Positions 36,232 to 50,446 of a stretch of 64,000 nt of DNA are shown here, piece by piece. Source of the DNA: Epiperipatus broadwayi (taxonomy: Eukaryota > Onychophora > Udeonychophora > Euonychophora > Peripatidae); contig JAQFVV010006710.1 of NCBI GenBank assembly GCA_028023455.1, positions 62,001 to 126,000 of the forward strand, written 5' to 3'. The notes beneath the pieces are model-generated. The model was not told the origin of the DNA and did not search any database. It saw nothing but the letters and a program-made list of their open reading frames with translations. The position numbers and the translations under genes were made by a program. The first letter of the stretch is position 1; every line of letters starts with the position of its first letter.

Positions 36232-39082
36232 CTAGAAAAGAATCAAAAATGAATCCCCCCCCTCCTAGAAGGATGTGCAATACCATATGTTCAGCAGAGC
36301 ATAAGAATAAGATTTAACCTCCTGGTAGAGCTATATCCTGTGTGGCTAGCTTAGTACTCTACATCTAGGGCAGGGGTCTCCAACCCTATGCCCACGGGCA
36401 CCATGGCACCCGCAGAACATTTTACATGTGCCCGCCACTATCCGAACACGATAAAAAATTATTTACCTGATACAAATAAATTTAGTTTTTAAAATTTCTT
36501 ATAAATTATTGTATTATATTGTAATCAAATTGTAGGTCATACTATACTTTTACAGTGTAAAAATATAAACTTTAATTATATGTTAAAATTTTATTTCTGA
36601 AATAAATATTTTTTGTACATTATGTGTATTATTAACAATATCCAACTGTAAATTTACATTGAAAAAATATGGTGCCCCCCACCTGGTTGAAAAAAACATA
36701 AATGGTGACTGCCACCTAGCCGGTATAATAGAATGTGCTCTTAGGTGTAAAAAGGTTGGGGACCCCTGATCTAGGGTCTTCAATGGATAAGTTAAATGGT
36801 TATTACAGGTACGTGGTTGATAAAGAAAGAATACATTTTATCAAATAAATAATAATATAAAAACGAAACAATCCCAAATACCCACCACTGTTTCATACTT
36901 AAAATGATATAAAAATAAATAAATGAATTATTATCACAACCCGGATATATATTTGATTGCTTTTAAATAGATAATTATATAAATACAATTTCAATGAATA
37001 CGAAAATAGATAAACCCCTAAAGCTATTTACAAAACAATGTTTCATAAAGAATGGAAGTGGTCTGAGCTTTTTACCCTTTAGTAATAAGTTATACTTTCT
37101 GTGATTTGATGTACAGATATTTTCAGATAAGAGATTTTCAGATAAGAGATTTTCAGTCATACAGGCATACACTTTTACTCAGGACCTTAAAACCTTTTGA
37201 TTGATAGCAAATATGGTAATAAAAAACAAAACTATGCATACGTATATTTGCACTATTAAATATTTCACTAATTTCATATTTTTCAACATGTCAATAAGGT
37301 TTCATCAGATCAGATACTATATAGTACTCAACATGAGGTACAGTATATATTTGTCTTTTACGATAAATTCTTATACATGTATATACGTGCGGCACAATTA
37401 TACACTCACTACTATTCTAAATATAAAGTTATTAGTGGACTTGCTTATGGGAAATTTACAATAAATAGACCCCTTTTTGCACTCATCATAAGGTACAGCA
37501 GTGACAAAAAATAACTTAAAAGGATATTCGGATAAATATATTTTTACGCAACATGAGGTATCGTATTTACTGAATATTACAAGTGTATGTGCATGTATAT
37601 ATACATGTGTATTTATGTATGACAATTTTCACGAGTAACAACAAGAAGAAAAACAAATAGCAACAAAGAAGAATCTAATTGCAATCTTTGTTGAAAATAT
37701 TAAATTTGAAATAGAAAAATGAATTAAAAGATTTAAGTAAAAGCTTTATCATTTTGTCTGTAATAACTGTAAATTCAATATATATATATATATATATGCA
37801 AGAGACACCTTTTTTATGATTAATAATAACAATAAAAATATATATTTCTAATTATTGTAAATATCAGAATGAATTAATTCACTAATAAAACATTTTTAAA
37901 AGAAACTTATGTAGGCATCTTCATGTTCTGTACTGGGTTTGAGTGGGCTTCAATTCAACTAGCTGTGTGGTGAGAATTTCATCTCATTCAGGCATAGGCA
38001 AGACAGCTTTTGTTATCATCATGGCTGGCTGGAACTGGCATGATCACATTTTGACAATTTGGACCGAGAAAGGGCAGGTGGACCAGCTGGTTTTTTACCC
38101 CATGGTTATTTTAGTGAAAGCTCTGGTAGATTTTTCCATATTTTCTATCTGCTATAATACAATAATTGTTATTAAATGTTCATTTGCTATCTTGAATGGT
38201 TCATTAAATCCTTAAGAAATCAAGAATTCTTAAAAGAACTGTATAAATGGATTTATTCTTAGAAAATATTTGCAGTAGTCTAGATCATAAATTAATCTCT
38301 AAGTGGCTAGATGATTGAAGAATTCTGGAGCCAAAGTAATGAATGACTTGAATGCCAAAGAAAGAATGAATTCCACAGCACTGATTAAAACTTATCAACA
38401 CCACTCATGCAGAACCAATTCAGGTATCCCCCTGAGAAGTATGAATCAGCCAATCCTTTTAATTACCTTATTTCTTACGATTTTTCTGATTAAACTCTAC
38501 ATTTTAGGGTTTGATATGTTTGGTTTCCATCTTGAATACCCAGACCACTTGATTACAGAATCAATTCAATTTTATTTTATATACAAAAAAAAGATAACAG
38601 TTTAATTTTAGCATTGATTATATCAAACATTTTGCTTTTGAGTCAGATTTTTGCAAAAGCAATTAACATTCTTTGCTTACAGAATAAGATTACAATTTTT
38701 AGAAAAGTAATTAAAAACATATATACAAGTAAGTTGGAACAATTGCTTTAATTATTTATTTTACTAATATGTTCCAATATTTGATTCATTTGTTTAATAA
38801 AGTTTGCATTTCTTTATTTGAATTTTTCAGAAAAAAGCAAAATACATAAACTGATATATACTGAAAATATACAAAACAATAAAAATAAAAAACAAAAAAC
38901 ACACCAGTTTATCATATGTGTATTTGTGTACAATATTCTAAGTTTGTGTGTGTGGATATTCTAATGCTCAGACCCAACTTCCATTATTAATATAGCACAT
39001 TTATATATTCGCTGTGCTTAATATATACAAATTTTATATTACAGCAGACTTTGTGTAAGAACATTTGATAATGCTTGGCACA
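36232..39082 (-). repeat. Candidate long terminal repeat of the array element
   Basis: On the minus strand the integrase is followed by GGAGAGGGGGGTAT (polypurine-like, 39096-39083) and then TGTGCCAAGC. The same block ends about 2.85 kb further on (including the hAT) with AAGTGGCGCA; units 2, 3 and 5 read AAGTGGCACA. This gives short inverted termini TGTGCC/GGCACA. The motif G-TAT|TGT at the start matches the LTR start of the unrelated element at 58128. Against it: no standard tRNA primer site (TGG...) follows the proposed end, and the length is large for an LTR. Confidence 0.4.
36371..36768. mobile_element. Small non-autonomous hAT (unit 1 copy)
   Basis: Terminal repeats are CAGGGGTCTCCAACC and GGTTGGGGACCCCTG, with the 8-bp duplication ATCTAGGG on both sides (36363-36370 and 36769-36776). 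It is 398 bp, with GC-rich ends and an A/T-rich centre, and is non-coding. Empty sites in units 4 and 6 (single ATCTAGGG) prove the boundaries. Confidence 0.97.
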
Positions 39083-39096
39083 ATACCCCCCTCTCC

Positions 39097-40063
39097 AATG
39101 AGACTTAAATCGATATGACCATTTAATGTCTTAAGCTTTTATTTATACAGATATTATGAACTATAGATGTGAGATGATTTTCTAGAGCATCCTGAGTGCT
39201 ATGGTATGAATTTTAGTGCATGAGCAGTGTATGTGCTGTTTATTTCTTGTTCTGTTTTAATCCAGAAAGCATTATCCCCACTGCACTCCACAATTTCAAA
39301 AGGGCCTTCATAAAGGTTAACACTGGAACTTTTCTGGAATGCTCACATGAGGCGTTCTGACTATCACTCTATTCCCTACCTTAAACCGGTAGTTTTGCAT
39401 GCTGTGTTTCCTTTTATTTCTTCTGAGACTCATCTGGTGCATCCAAGCTTGAGCCTTTTTTTTAATCTAATTTCATGTCAATTGTTTTGTCTCTGCTCCC
39501 TGGGAAATTTGCGTTGAAGAGTTTTGGTACAAGTTTTCCAAAATGTAGCTATGTTGGAGGGAATCCTGTGGATTTGTGTAAAGACCAGTCTATATAATTT
39601 AGTATCTGAGGTAGCTATTTTACCCATCCCTTATGGTTTGTTGGTAAGTATGTGCAAAACAGCCTTCCCAACTCCTGCATAACTCTTTCACAGGGATTAC
39701 TTTGGGGGTTATGGATCGACATAAGTACGTGTTTAACTTCCCATTTAGTAACCCATTTGTTCCATTCATCCAATACAAAAGGGGTCCCATGGTCTGTCAG
39801 GATCATTTCTGGTTTTCCAACTGTATTAAAATGTGAGGACTCTCAAACCTTTATAGTTTCACGTGTTGTAGTTCTTGCTAAAGTGTAGGCTGCCACAAAT
39901 TTGAAGAAAAGGTCATATACAATCTTTTTCTATTGAAGGGTGGCAGAGGACCATAAAAATCCATGGCCATTATTTCCTTCGAGTTGTTAGGGATGATTGA
40001 TTTCATTGGAGTTGTGTATGCTCTATTCAGTGGTTTTGCGCCAGTTTTACTGTACTGGACCAT
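39097..40063 (-). pseudogene. Ty3/gypsy integrase fossil, copy 1
   Basis: The minus-strand integrase core starts at a zinc-finger-like remnant (QYSKTGAKPLNRAY). The first catalytic Asp is in MAMDFYGPLPP (about 39955). A ~10-base deletion near 39925 relative to the other copies removes the YLLIVYDLFSKF block and shifts frame. The rest is legible: ILTDHGTPF (second Asp, about 39797) and NPQSNPCERVMQELGRL (Glu, about 39700), a D-34-E spacing. Stop codons follow GWVK and the PPT in STGFPPT-LHFGK. A GPY/F-type module (NLYEGPFEIVECSGDNAFWI) is seen near 39310-39250. The stop TGA before ESSHFNT is shared with copy 2. No gag, protease, RT or RNase H is found in the unit. Confidence 0.92.
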
Positions 40064-40475
40064 ACACCCCTGCAGATTTCTGCTCCTAATCTTGCACTGA
40101 GCATGAAGTGATCAAGATTTAACAGGGAAAGAAATGGATACCAATTTAGCCGATTGTCTGTACTCATATATACTGATACTTCCAGCTAAACAGATAGAAA
40201 GAGTGAATTGACATGACTCTGCGAATTAAAAAAACCCCTTTAGTTGATATCTTACTCGAATGCCCGAATGTTTTAAAACCTATGGTAAGTACACACCTCT
40301 GAAAAGTCTATTTACAAAATAGCTTTTGTGTGCCACTTCTAAAAAAGAATCAAAAATAAATCCCCCCTTCCTAGAAGGATGTGCAATACCATAAGTTCAG
40401 CAGAGCATAAGAATAAGATTTAACCCCTGGTAGAGCTATATCCTGTGTGGCTAGCTTAGTACTCTACATCTAGGG

Positions 40476-40869
40476 CAGGGGTCTCCAACCCTATGCCCAC
40501 AAGCACCATCGCGCCAGCAGAACATTTTACAAGTGCCCGCCGCTATCCGAACACGATCAAAAATTATTTAACTGATACAAATAAATTTAATTTTTAAATT
40601 TTTTTATAAATTATTGAATTATATTGTAATCAAATTGTAGGTCATACTATACTTTTACAGTTTAAAAATATAAACATTAATTATATGTTAAAATTTTATT
40701 TTTGAAATAAATATTTTTTGTACATTATGTGTATTATTAACAATATCCAACATAAATTTACATTGAAAAAATATGGTGCCCCCCACCTGGTTGAAAAAAA
40801 AAAATGTGCCCGCCACCTAGCCGGTATTATAGAATGTGCTCTTAAGTGTAAAATGGTTGGGGACCCCTG
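40476..40869. mobile_element. Small non-autonomous hAT (unit 2 copy)
   Basis: Same termini and site as the unit 1 copy. The left duplication is ATCTAGGG and the right is ATCTACGG (one substitution). It has a small deletion beside the right-hand A-run. Confidence 0.95.
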
Positions 40870-41882
40870 ATCTACGGTCTTCAATGGATAAGTAAAATGG
40901 TTATTACAGGTACGTGGTTGATAAAAAAAGAGTACATTTTAACAAATAAATAATAATATAAAAACGAAACAATCCCAAATACCCACCACTGTTTCATACT
41001 TAAAATGATATAAAAATAAATAAATGAATTATTATCACAACCCGGATATATATTTGATTGCTTTTAAATAGATAATTATATAAATACAATTTAAAGGAAT
41101 ACGAAAATAGATAAACCCCTAAAGCTATTTACAAAACAATGTTTCATAAAGAATCGAAGTGGTCTGAGCTTTTAACCCTTTAGTAATAAGTTATACTTTG
41201 TGTGATTTGATGTACAGATATTTTCAGATAAGAGATTTTCAGTCATACAGGCATACACTTTTACTCAGGACCTTAAAACCTTTTGATTGATAGCAAATAT
41301 GGTAATAAAAAACAAAACTATGCATACGTATATTTGCACTATTAAATATTTCACTAATTTCATATTTTTCAACATGTCAATAAGGTTGCATCAGATCAGA
41401 TACTATATAGTACTCAACATGAGGTACAGTATCTATTTGCCTTTTACGATAAATTCTTATACATGTATATATGTGCGGCACAATTATACACTCACTACTA
41501 TTATAAATATAAAGTTATTAGTGGACTTGCTTATGGGAAATTTACAATAAATAGACCCCTTTTTTCACTCATCATAAGGTACAGCAGTGACAAAAAATAA
41601 CTTAAAAGGATATTCGGATAAATATATTTTTACTCAACATGAGGTATCGTATTTACTGAATATTACAAGTGTATGTGCATGTATATATACATGTGTATTT
41701 ATGTATGACAATTTTCACGAGTAACAACAAGAAGAAAAACAAATAGCAACAAAGAAGAATCTAATTGCAATCTTTGTTGAAAATATTATAATTTGAAATA
41801 AAAAAATGAAATAAAAGATTTAAGTAAAAGCTTTATCATTTTGCCTGTAATAACTGTAAATTCAATATATACATATATATAT

Positions 41883-44022
41883 TATAACGGGACAGCCTAT
41901 TTGATAGCCTTAGTTGAGGCACCAAATATAACGGAATGGCATTTAATCATCCCAGTTGATGTATTAATTGTAATATAATCAATTATATTTAATGTTTAGA
42001 AATCATTAACTTAATGCTTCACAGTTAGGTTCGCCAAATATAACAGAATGGATTATATTTAAAATCTAAGTTGGTCTTGTTAAATATAAAGAGATGATTA
42101 AATCCCTTAGAAAGAGGATACACATTTCACTACAATCGGACTTTGGGTCTTCAAGTAGAATGCTAGAAATGAATCGATGAAATACTAAATCCATGATTAT
42201 ATATATCTTTATTATGCTAGCTCAATAATCTTTAAATAAGTTTAAATACAATTTAGACCAGGTCATCCATCTTTCATCCCTCTTTCAGTCACCATTATGC
42301 CACGATATTCAAACTCACGGAGAATTTGCAATTAGCTCTTTTCAGGAATAATTTCAAAACAAGTTATTTCATATGCCTTTATATAAGCATTAATTATAAC
42401 TATTAATCATATGATATTTATAATACTAGCATATATATAATATAATTCAATAATGATTAGACAAAGAGATCACGTTAACAAATCAATATTTAATAAACAA
42501 TAAAAAATATAATAGAATAGATAATAAAATATTAATAAATAAATACGGATGAATTTTATCATTTTAAAAGAATATTAATAAATGATATTTTTTTATTTAA
42601 TACCCTATGATAAAACTCAATACTATAATAAACTTTCAAAAATTAAAGAAAATAGCTTAAATTAACAGATATATAAAAACAATATCTGGGTTCAAAAATT
42701 AATAATTTATGTAACTTATTAATTTATTTATCATTCTTATTTATATGCTTCACAATTACCCATATATAAGTATTATTTGCCATTGTATAACTTATATATT
42801 ATATGTATTTTTAATAAATAAAAATACATTAAACGTTTACAATATTACGTAGTAAACACAATATAATCCTGTTTAAGATATCTGTCAAATAATAACTATT
42901 TTTTATATCCCTCATCTAATTTGATGAATTATGTTAAGCTTTCAATTAATTATATTTAATAATAAATATAATTTTCCTTTTAAGATATATATGATGCAAT
43001 GCCAAATTTGAAATAAAGATAATAATAATAATAATAAACATATTAAAATAATATAAGCATTATTATAATATATATAAATAAATAATAAAGGAAACTTATT
43101 TATAAGAGAGTTGAGCGTAGATATTGAAGTCTATAGTTCATCATCCCAATGAAGATCTCTTACGAAGCATATCACCAATCCATTGGTACAATGATGATTC
43201 CATTTATCCTTAAACGATAAACTGTTAATAACATCCAATGACTGGATTAATGTGAAATAAAATAAATATTCTTCGAATGTAGATGTTCTTAATCTTCATT
43301 TCTCTATTATCACTAGACGTTCTATATATTCAATATTTCAAAATATTTTAAAATAGCACGCAAGGTTGGTTTCGAAACCTTTACGATATAAAGCTGTTTT
43401 ACTCAAAACACATTGTTTTATCCTATATATATATATATAATTATTTTAAATTTATATATATCCGAAGAATCACGGAAGTATTAAAACAACGTAGTTTCCA
43501 AAAAACTTAAACTGACCTTCTTTTCTTTTATATTGCTATTCCTTTAAGATTGAGTAGAAAATTAAATATATTTTCCTTGCAGACTTTTAATCCACAAATT
43601 ATTTTAATTTGGAAAAGTTAATATTTAAATTCCAATCGTTAAATAGTAGTATTGATAAAAGAAAAATGCTATTTTTAAAGAGAAAAGATTTTCTTTTTCT
43701 TTCGTTTTTTTTATATCAAGAGAACGAACGAATCTGCTCGTGTGTTATATACAAGTTCATGCTTAACTCAACTATCAATTGTTCCACTGACATTAAGATT
43801 TAATAATAAAATAAAAAAAATATATAAGTATTTATTCTTAACTTCAAATCTGGCATTTTACTCAAAAGCTTAAGGTATGTATTATTTAAAACTTAAATGT
43901 ATATATAAATAGTACATATATGTTACATAATAAAATAGTCAAATAAAAATTATATTTATAAATAATTTCACAAGAGATAAAACATGTTAGAACAATAATA
44001 ATAACTGTAAGTTACTATTATA
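41883..44022. mobile_element. Unclassified 2.14-kb insert at the (TA)n tract of unit 2
   Basis: Absent from units 1, 3, 4 and 6. It begins TATAACGGGACAGCC and ends GTTACTATTATA within the TA tract, a TATAA...TTATA inverted pair. TGTAACGGG-type starts are common in gypsy LTRs, so a solo LTR with a G to A change at the terminus is possible. Near the left end the phrases AAATATAACGGAATGG and AAATATAACAGAATGG repeat about 120 bp apart. The interior is A/T-rich with no domain (the 64-codon ORF at 43609 is unconvincing). The target duplication cannot be read in TA repeats. Confidence 0.75.
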
Positions 44023-45354
44023 ATATATATATGCAAGAGACACCTTTTTTATGATTAATAATAACAATAAAAATATATATTTTTAATTATTGTAAATATC
44101 AGAATGAATTAATTCACTAATAAAACATTTTTAAAAGAAACTTATGTAGGCATCTTCATGTTCTGTACTGGGTTTGAGTGGGTTTCAATTCAACTAGCTA
44201 TATGGTGAGAATTTCATCTCATTCAGGCATAGGCAAGACAGCTTTTGTTATCATCATGGCTGGCTGGAACTGGCATGATCACATCTTGGCAATTTGGACA
44301 GAGAAAGGGTGGGTGGACCAGCTGGTTTTTTTACCCCATGGTCATTTTAGTGAAAGCTCTGGTAGATTTCTTCATATTTTCTATCTGCTATAATACAATA
44401 ATTGTTATTAAATGTTCATTCGCTATCTTGAATGCTTCATTGAATCCTTAAGAAATCAAGAATTCTTAAAAGAACTGTATAAATGGATTTACTCTTAGAA
44501 AATATTTGCAGTAGTCTAGATCATACATTAATCTCTAAGTGGCTAGATGATTGAAGAATTCTGGAGCCAAAGTAATGAATGACTTGAATGCCAAAGAAAG
44601 AATGAATTCCACAGCACTGATTAAAACTTATCAACATCATTCATGCAGAAACAATTCAGGTATCCTCCCTGAGAAGTATGAATCAGCCAATCCTTTTAAT
44701 TACCTTATCATTTAGATTATAACATTTCTTATGATTTTTCTGATTAAACTCTACATTTTAGGGTTTGATATGTTTGGTTTCCATCTTGAATACCCAGACC
44801 ACTTGATTACAGAATCAATTCAATTTTATTTTATATACAAAAAAAAAAAGATAACAGTTTAATTTTAGCATTGATTATATCAAACATTTTGCTATTGAGT
44901 CAGATTTTTGCAAAAGCAATTAACATTCTTTGCTTACAGAATAAAATTACAATTTTTAGAAAAGTAATTAAAATCATATATACAAGTATGTTGGAACAAT
45001 TGCTTTAATTATTTATTTTACTAATATGTTCCAATATTTGATTCATTTGTTTAATAAACTTTTGCCTTTCTTTATTTGAATTTTTCAGAAAAAAGCAAAA
45101 TACATAAACTCATATATACTGAAAATATACAAAACAATAAAAATAAAATACAAAAAACACATCAGTTTATCATATGTGTATTTGTGTACAATATTCTAAG
45201 TTTGTGTGTGTGGATATTCTAATGCTCAGGCCCAACTTCCATTATTAATATAGCACATTTCTATATTTGTTGTGCTTAATATATACAAATTTTATATTAC
45301 AGAAGACTTTGTGTAACAACATTTGATAATGCTTGGCACAATACCCCCCTCACC

Positions 45355-46334
45355 AATGAGACTTTTACATCGATATGACCATTTAGGGTCTTAAGCTTTT
45401 ATTTATACAGATATTATGAACTATAGATGTGAGATGATTTTCTAGAGCATCCTGAGTGCTATGGTATGAATTTTAGTGCATGAGCAGTGTATGTTCTGTT
45501 TATTTCTTGTTCTGTTTTAATCCAGAAAGCATTATCCACACTGCACTCCACAATTTCAAAAGGGCCTTCATAAAAGTTAACACTGGAACTTTTCTGGAAT
45601 GCTCACATGAGGTGTTCGGACCATCACTCTATTCCCTACCTTAAACCGGTAGTTTTGCATGGTGTGTTTCCTTTTGTTTCTTCTGAGACTCATCTGGTGC
45701 ATCCGAGCTTGAGCCTTTTTTTTATATCTAATTTCATGTCAATTGTTTTGTCTCTGCTCCCTGGGAAATTTGCCTTGAAGAGTTTTGGTACAAGTTTTCC
45801 AAAATGTAGCTATGTTGGTGGGAATCCTGTGGATTTGTGTACAGACCAGTCTATATAATTTAGTATCTGAGGTAGCTATTTTACCCATCCCTTATGGTTT
45901 GTTGGTAAGTATGTGCAAAACAGCCTTCCCAACTTCTGCATAACTCTTTCACAGGGATTACTTTGGGAGTTATGGATTGACATAAGTACATGTTTAACTT
46001 CCCACTTAGTAACCCATTTGTTCCATTCATCCAATACAAAAGGGGTCCCATAGTCTGTCAGGAGCGTTTCTGGTTTGCCAACTGTATTAAAATGTGAGGA
46101 CTCTCAAACCTTTATAGTTTCACATGTTGTAGTTCTTGCTAAAGTGTAGGCTGCCACAAATTTGGAGAAAAGGTCATATACAATCAGTAAATATCTTTTT
46201 CTATTGAAGGGTGGCAGAGGACCATAAAAATCCATGGCCATTATTTCCTTTGAGTTGTTAGGGATGATTGATTTCATTGGAGTTGTGTATGCTCTATTCA
46301 GTGGTTTTGCGCCAGTTTTACTGTACAGGACCAT
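45355..46334 (-). pseudogene. Ty3/gypsy integrase fossil, copy 2
   Basis: Open from 46334 (VLYSKTGAKPLNRAY) through MDFYGPLPPFNRKRYLL and YDLFSKFVAAYTLARTTT to TIKV, where TGA replaces the Arg codon CGA seen in copy 5. The downstream part then continues (second Asp in LTDYGTPF, Glu in NPCERVMQ), followed by the stops shared by all copies. One substitution changes the DHG box to DYG. Confidence 0.92.
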
Positions 46335-49300
46335 ACTCCCCTGCAGATTTCTGCTCCTTATCTTGCACTGAGCATGAAGTGATCAAGATTTAACAGGAAA
46401 AGAAATGGATACCAATTTAGCCGATTGTCTGTACTCATATATACTGGTACTTCCAGCTAAACAGATAGAAAGAGTGAATTGACAGGACTCTGCCAATTAA
46501 AAAACCCCTTTAGTTGATATCTTACTCAAATGCCCGAATGTTTTAAAACCTATGGTAAGTACACACCTCTGAAAAGTCTATTTACAAAATAGCTTTTGTG
46601 TGCCACTTCTAAAAAAGAATCAAAAATGAATCCCCCCTTCCTAAAAGGATGTGCAATACCATATGTTCAGCAGAGCATAAGAATAAGATTTAACCCCTGG
46701 TAGAGCTATATCCTGTGTGGCTAGCTTAGTACTCTACACCTAGGGCAGGGGTCTCCAACCCTATGCCCACAAGCACCATCGCGCCAGCAGAACATTTTAC
46801 ATGTGCCCGCCGCTATCCGAACACGATCAAAAATTATTTATCTGATACAAATAAATTTAATTTTTAAAATTTCTTTGAAATTATTGTATTATATTGTAAT
46901 CAAATTGTAGGTCATACTATACTTTTACAGTGTAAAAATATAAACATTAATTATATGTTAAAATTTTATTTTTGAAATAAATATTTTTTTGTACATTATG
47001 TGTATTATTAACAATATCCAACATAAATTTACATTGAAAAAATATGGTGCCCCCCACCTGGTTGAAAAAAAAATAAATGGTGCCTGCCACCTAGCCAGTA
47101 TTATAGAATGTGCTCTTAGGTGTAAAAAGGTTGGGGACCCCTGATATAGGGTCTTCAATGGATAAGTTAAATGGTTATTACAGGTGCGTGGTTGATAAAG
47201 AAAGAGTACATTTTATCAAATAAATAATAATATAAAACCAAAACAATCCCAAATACCCACCACTGTTTCATACTTAAAATGATATAAAAATAAATAAATG
47301 AATTATTATCTCAACCCGGATATATATTTGATTGCTTTTAAATAGATAATTATATAAATACAATTTAAATGAATACGAAAATAGATAAACCCCTAAAGCT
47401 ATTTACAAAACAATGTTTCATAAAGAATGGAAGTGGTCTGAGCTTTTTACCCTTTAGTAATAAGTTATACTTTGTGTGATTTTATGTACAGATATTTTCA
47501 GATAAAAGATTTTCAGTCATACAGGCATACACTTTTACTCAGGACATTAAAACCTTTTGATTGATAGCAAATATGGTAATAAAAAACAAAACTATGCATA
47601 CGTATATTTGCACTATTAAATATTACACTAATTTCATATTTTTCAACATGTCAATAAGGTTGCATCAGATCAGATACTATATAGTACTCTACATGAGGTA
47701 CAGTATATATTTGTCTTTTACGATAAATTCTTATACATGTATATACGTGCGGCACAATTATACACTCACTACTATTCTAAATATAAAGTTATTAGTGGAC
47801 TTGCTTATGGGAAATTTACAATAAATAGACCCCTTTTTTCACTCATCATAAGGTACAGCAGTGACAAAATATAACTTAAAAGGATATTCAGATAAATATA
47901 TTTTTAGATACTCAACATGAGGTATCATATTTACTGAATATTACAACTGTATGTGCATGTATATATACATGTGTATTTATGTATGACAATTTTCACAAGT
48001 AACAACAAGGAGAAAAACAAATCGCAACAAAGAAGAATCTCATTGCATTCTTTGTTGAAAATATTATAATTTGAAATAGAAAAATGAATAAAAAGATTTA
48101 AGTAAAAGCTTTATCATTTTGCCTGTAATAACTGTAAATTCAATATATATATATGCAAGACACACCTTTTTTTATGATTAATAATAACAATAAAAATATA
48201 TATATTTCTAATTATAGTAAATATCAGAATGAATTAATTCACTAATAAAACATTTTTAAAAGAAACTTATGTAGGCATCTTCATGTTCTGTACTAGGTTT
48301 GAGCAGGCCTCAATTCAACTAGCTGTGTGGTGAGAATTTCATCTCATTCAGGCATAGGCAAGACAGCTTTTGTTATCATCATGGCTGGCTGGAACTGCAT
48401 GATGACATCTCGGCAATTTGGACAGACAAAGGATGGGTGGACCAGCTGGTTTTTTACCACATGGTCATTTTAGTGAAAGCTCTGGTAGATTTCTCCATAT
48501 TTTCTATCTGCTATAATACAATAATTGTTATTAAATGTTCATTCGCTATCTTGAATGGTTCATTAAATCCTTAAGAACTCAAGAATTCTTAAAAAAACTG
48601 TATAAATGGATTTACTCTTAGAAAATATTTGCAGTAGTCTAGATCATAAATTAATCTCCAAATGGCTAGATGATTGAAGAATTCTGGAGCCAAAGTAATG
48701 AATGACTTGAATGCCAAAGAATGAATTCCACAGCACTGATTAAAACTTATCAACGTCATTCATGCAGAACCAATTCAGGTATCCTCCCTGAGAAGTATGA
48801 ATCAGCCAATCCTTTTAATTACCTTATCATTTAGATTATAACATTTATTATGATTTTTCTGATTAAACTCTACATTTTAGGGTTTGATATGTTTGGTTTC
48901 CATCTTGAATACCCAGACCACTTGATTACAGAATCAATTCAATTTTATTTTATATACAAAAAAAAAAGATAACAGTTTAATTTTAGCATTGATTATATCA
49001 AACATTTTGCTTTTGAGTCAGATTTTTGCAAAAGCAATTAACATTCTTTGCTTACAGAATAAAATTACAATTTTTAGAAAAGTAATTAAAAACATATATA
49101 CAAGTATGTTGGAACAATTGCTTTAATTATTTATTTTACTAATATGTTTTAATATTTGATTCATTTGTTTAATAAAGTTTGCTTTTCTTTATTTGAATTT
49201 TTCAGAAAAAAGCAAAATACATAAACTGATATTTACTGAAAATATACAAAACAATAAATATAAAATACAAAAAACACATCAGTTTATCATATGTGTATTT

Positions 49301-50439
49301 GTGTACAAAATTTTAATTTTGTGTGTGTGGACATTCTAATGCTCAGACCCAACTTTCATTATTAATATAGCACATTTATATATTCGTTGTCCTTAATATA
49401 TACAAATTTTATATTACAGCAGACTTTGTGTCAGGACATTTGATAATGCTTGGCACAATACCCCCCTCTCCAATGAGACTTTTAAATCGATATGACCATT
49501 TAAAGTCTTAAGCTTTTATTTATCCAGATATTATGAACTATAGATGTGAGATGATTTTCTAGAGCATCCTGAGTGCTATGGTATGAATTTTAGTGCGTGA
49601 GCATTGTATGTGCCCATTATTTTTTGTTCTGTTTTAATCCAGAAAGCATTATTCCCACTACACTCCACAATTTCAAAAGAGCCTTCATAAAGGATAACAC
49701 TGGAACTTTTCTGGAATGCTTACATGAGGTATTCTAACCATCACTCTATTCCCTACTTTAAACCAGTAGTTTTGCATGCTGTGTTTTTTTTATTTCTTCT
49801 GAGACTCATATAGTGCATCCGAGCTTGAGCCTTTTTTTTATATCTAATTTCATGTGAATTGTTTTGTCTCTGCTCCCTGGGAAATTTGCCTTGGAGAGTT
49901 TTGGTACAAGTTTTCCAAAATGTAGCTATGTTGGAGGAAATCCTGTGGATTTGTGTAAAGACCAGTCTATATAATTTAGTATCTGAGGTAGCTATTTTAC
50001 ACATCCCTTATGGTTTGTTGGTATGTGCAAAACAGCCTTTCCAACTCCTGCATAACTCTTTCACAGAGATTACTTTGGGGGTTATGGATCGACATAAGTA
50101 CGTGTTTAACTTCCCACTTAGTAACCCATTTGTTCCATTCATCCAATACAAAAGGGATCCCATGATTTGTCAGGATCGTTTCTGGTTTGCCAACTGTATT
50201 AAAATGTGAGGACTCTAGAACCTTTATAGTTTCACGTGTTGTTGTTCTTGCTAAAGTGTAGGCTGACACAAATTTGGAGAAAAGGTCATATACAATCAGT
50301 AAATATCTTTTTCTATTGAAGGGTGGCAGAGGACCATAAAAATCCATGGCCATTATTTCCTTGGAGTTGTTAGGGATGATTGATTTCATTGGAGTTGTGT
50401 ATGCTCTATTCAGTGGTTTTGCGCCAGTTTTACTGTACC
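46329..50439 (-). repeat. Array unit 3 (hAT-filled)
   Basis: 4.11 kb, structurally like unit 1. The TA tract near 48140 is short and uninterrupted. It carries the hAT at 46746-47143 and ends with integrase copy 3. Confidence 0.9.
46746..47143. mobile_element. Small non-autonomous hAT (unit 3 copy)
   Basis: Termini as in unit 1. The left duplication is ACCTAGGG and the right is ATATAGGG, each with one change from ATCTAGGG, so the flanks have mutated since duplication. Confidence 0.95.
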
Positions 50440-50446
50440 GAATCAT
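49472..50446 (-). pseudogene. Ty3/gypsy integrase fossil, copy 3 (second catalytic Asp lost)
   Basis: The longest early reading frame (50446-49997) covers YSKTGAKPLNRAY, MDFYGPLPPFNRKRYLL and YDLFSKFVSAYTLARTTT to NLCERVMQELERLFCTY. The second catalytic box reads ILTNHGIPF, Asp to Asn, so even this open copy could not be active. A small deletion near 50020 (GGTATGTGC in place of GGTAAGTATGTGC) shifts frame after CTY. Confidence 0.92.

Larger units (their letters stand above)
35951..40057 (-). repeat. Array unit 1 (hAT-filled)
   Basis: The first unit is joined to the RTE endonuclease at about 35943. It carries the hAT at 36371-36768, has a pure TA tract with no insertion at about 37778-37798, and has a local duplication of TTTTCAGATAAGAGA near 37120-37150 that the other units lack. 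The candidate LTR runs from 36232 (TGCGCC) to 39082 (GGCACA). Integrase copy 1 closes the unit. Confidence 0.9.
40058..46328 (-). repeat. Array unit 2 (hAT-filled, 2.14-kb insert)
   Basis: Matches unit 1 along its length apart from the insertion at 41883-44022. It carries the hAT at 40476-40869 and ends with integrase copy 2. Its candidate LTR terminus reads TGTGCC at 40329. Confidence 0.9.
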
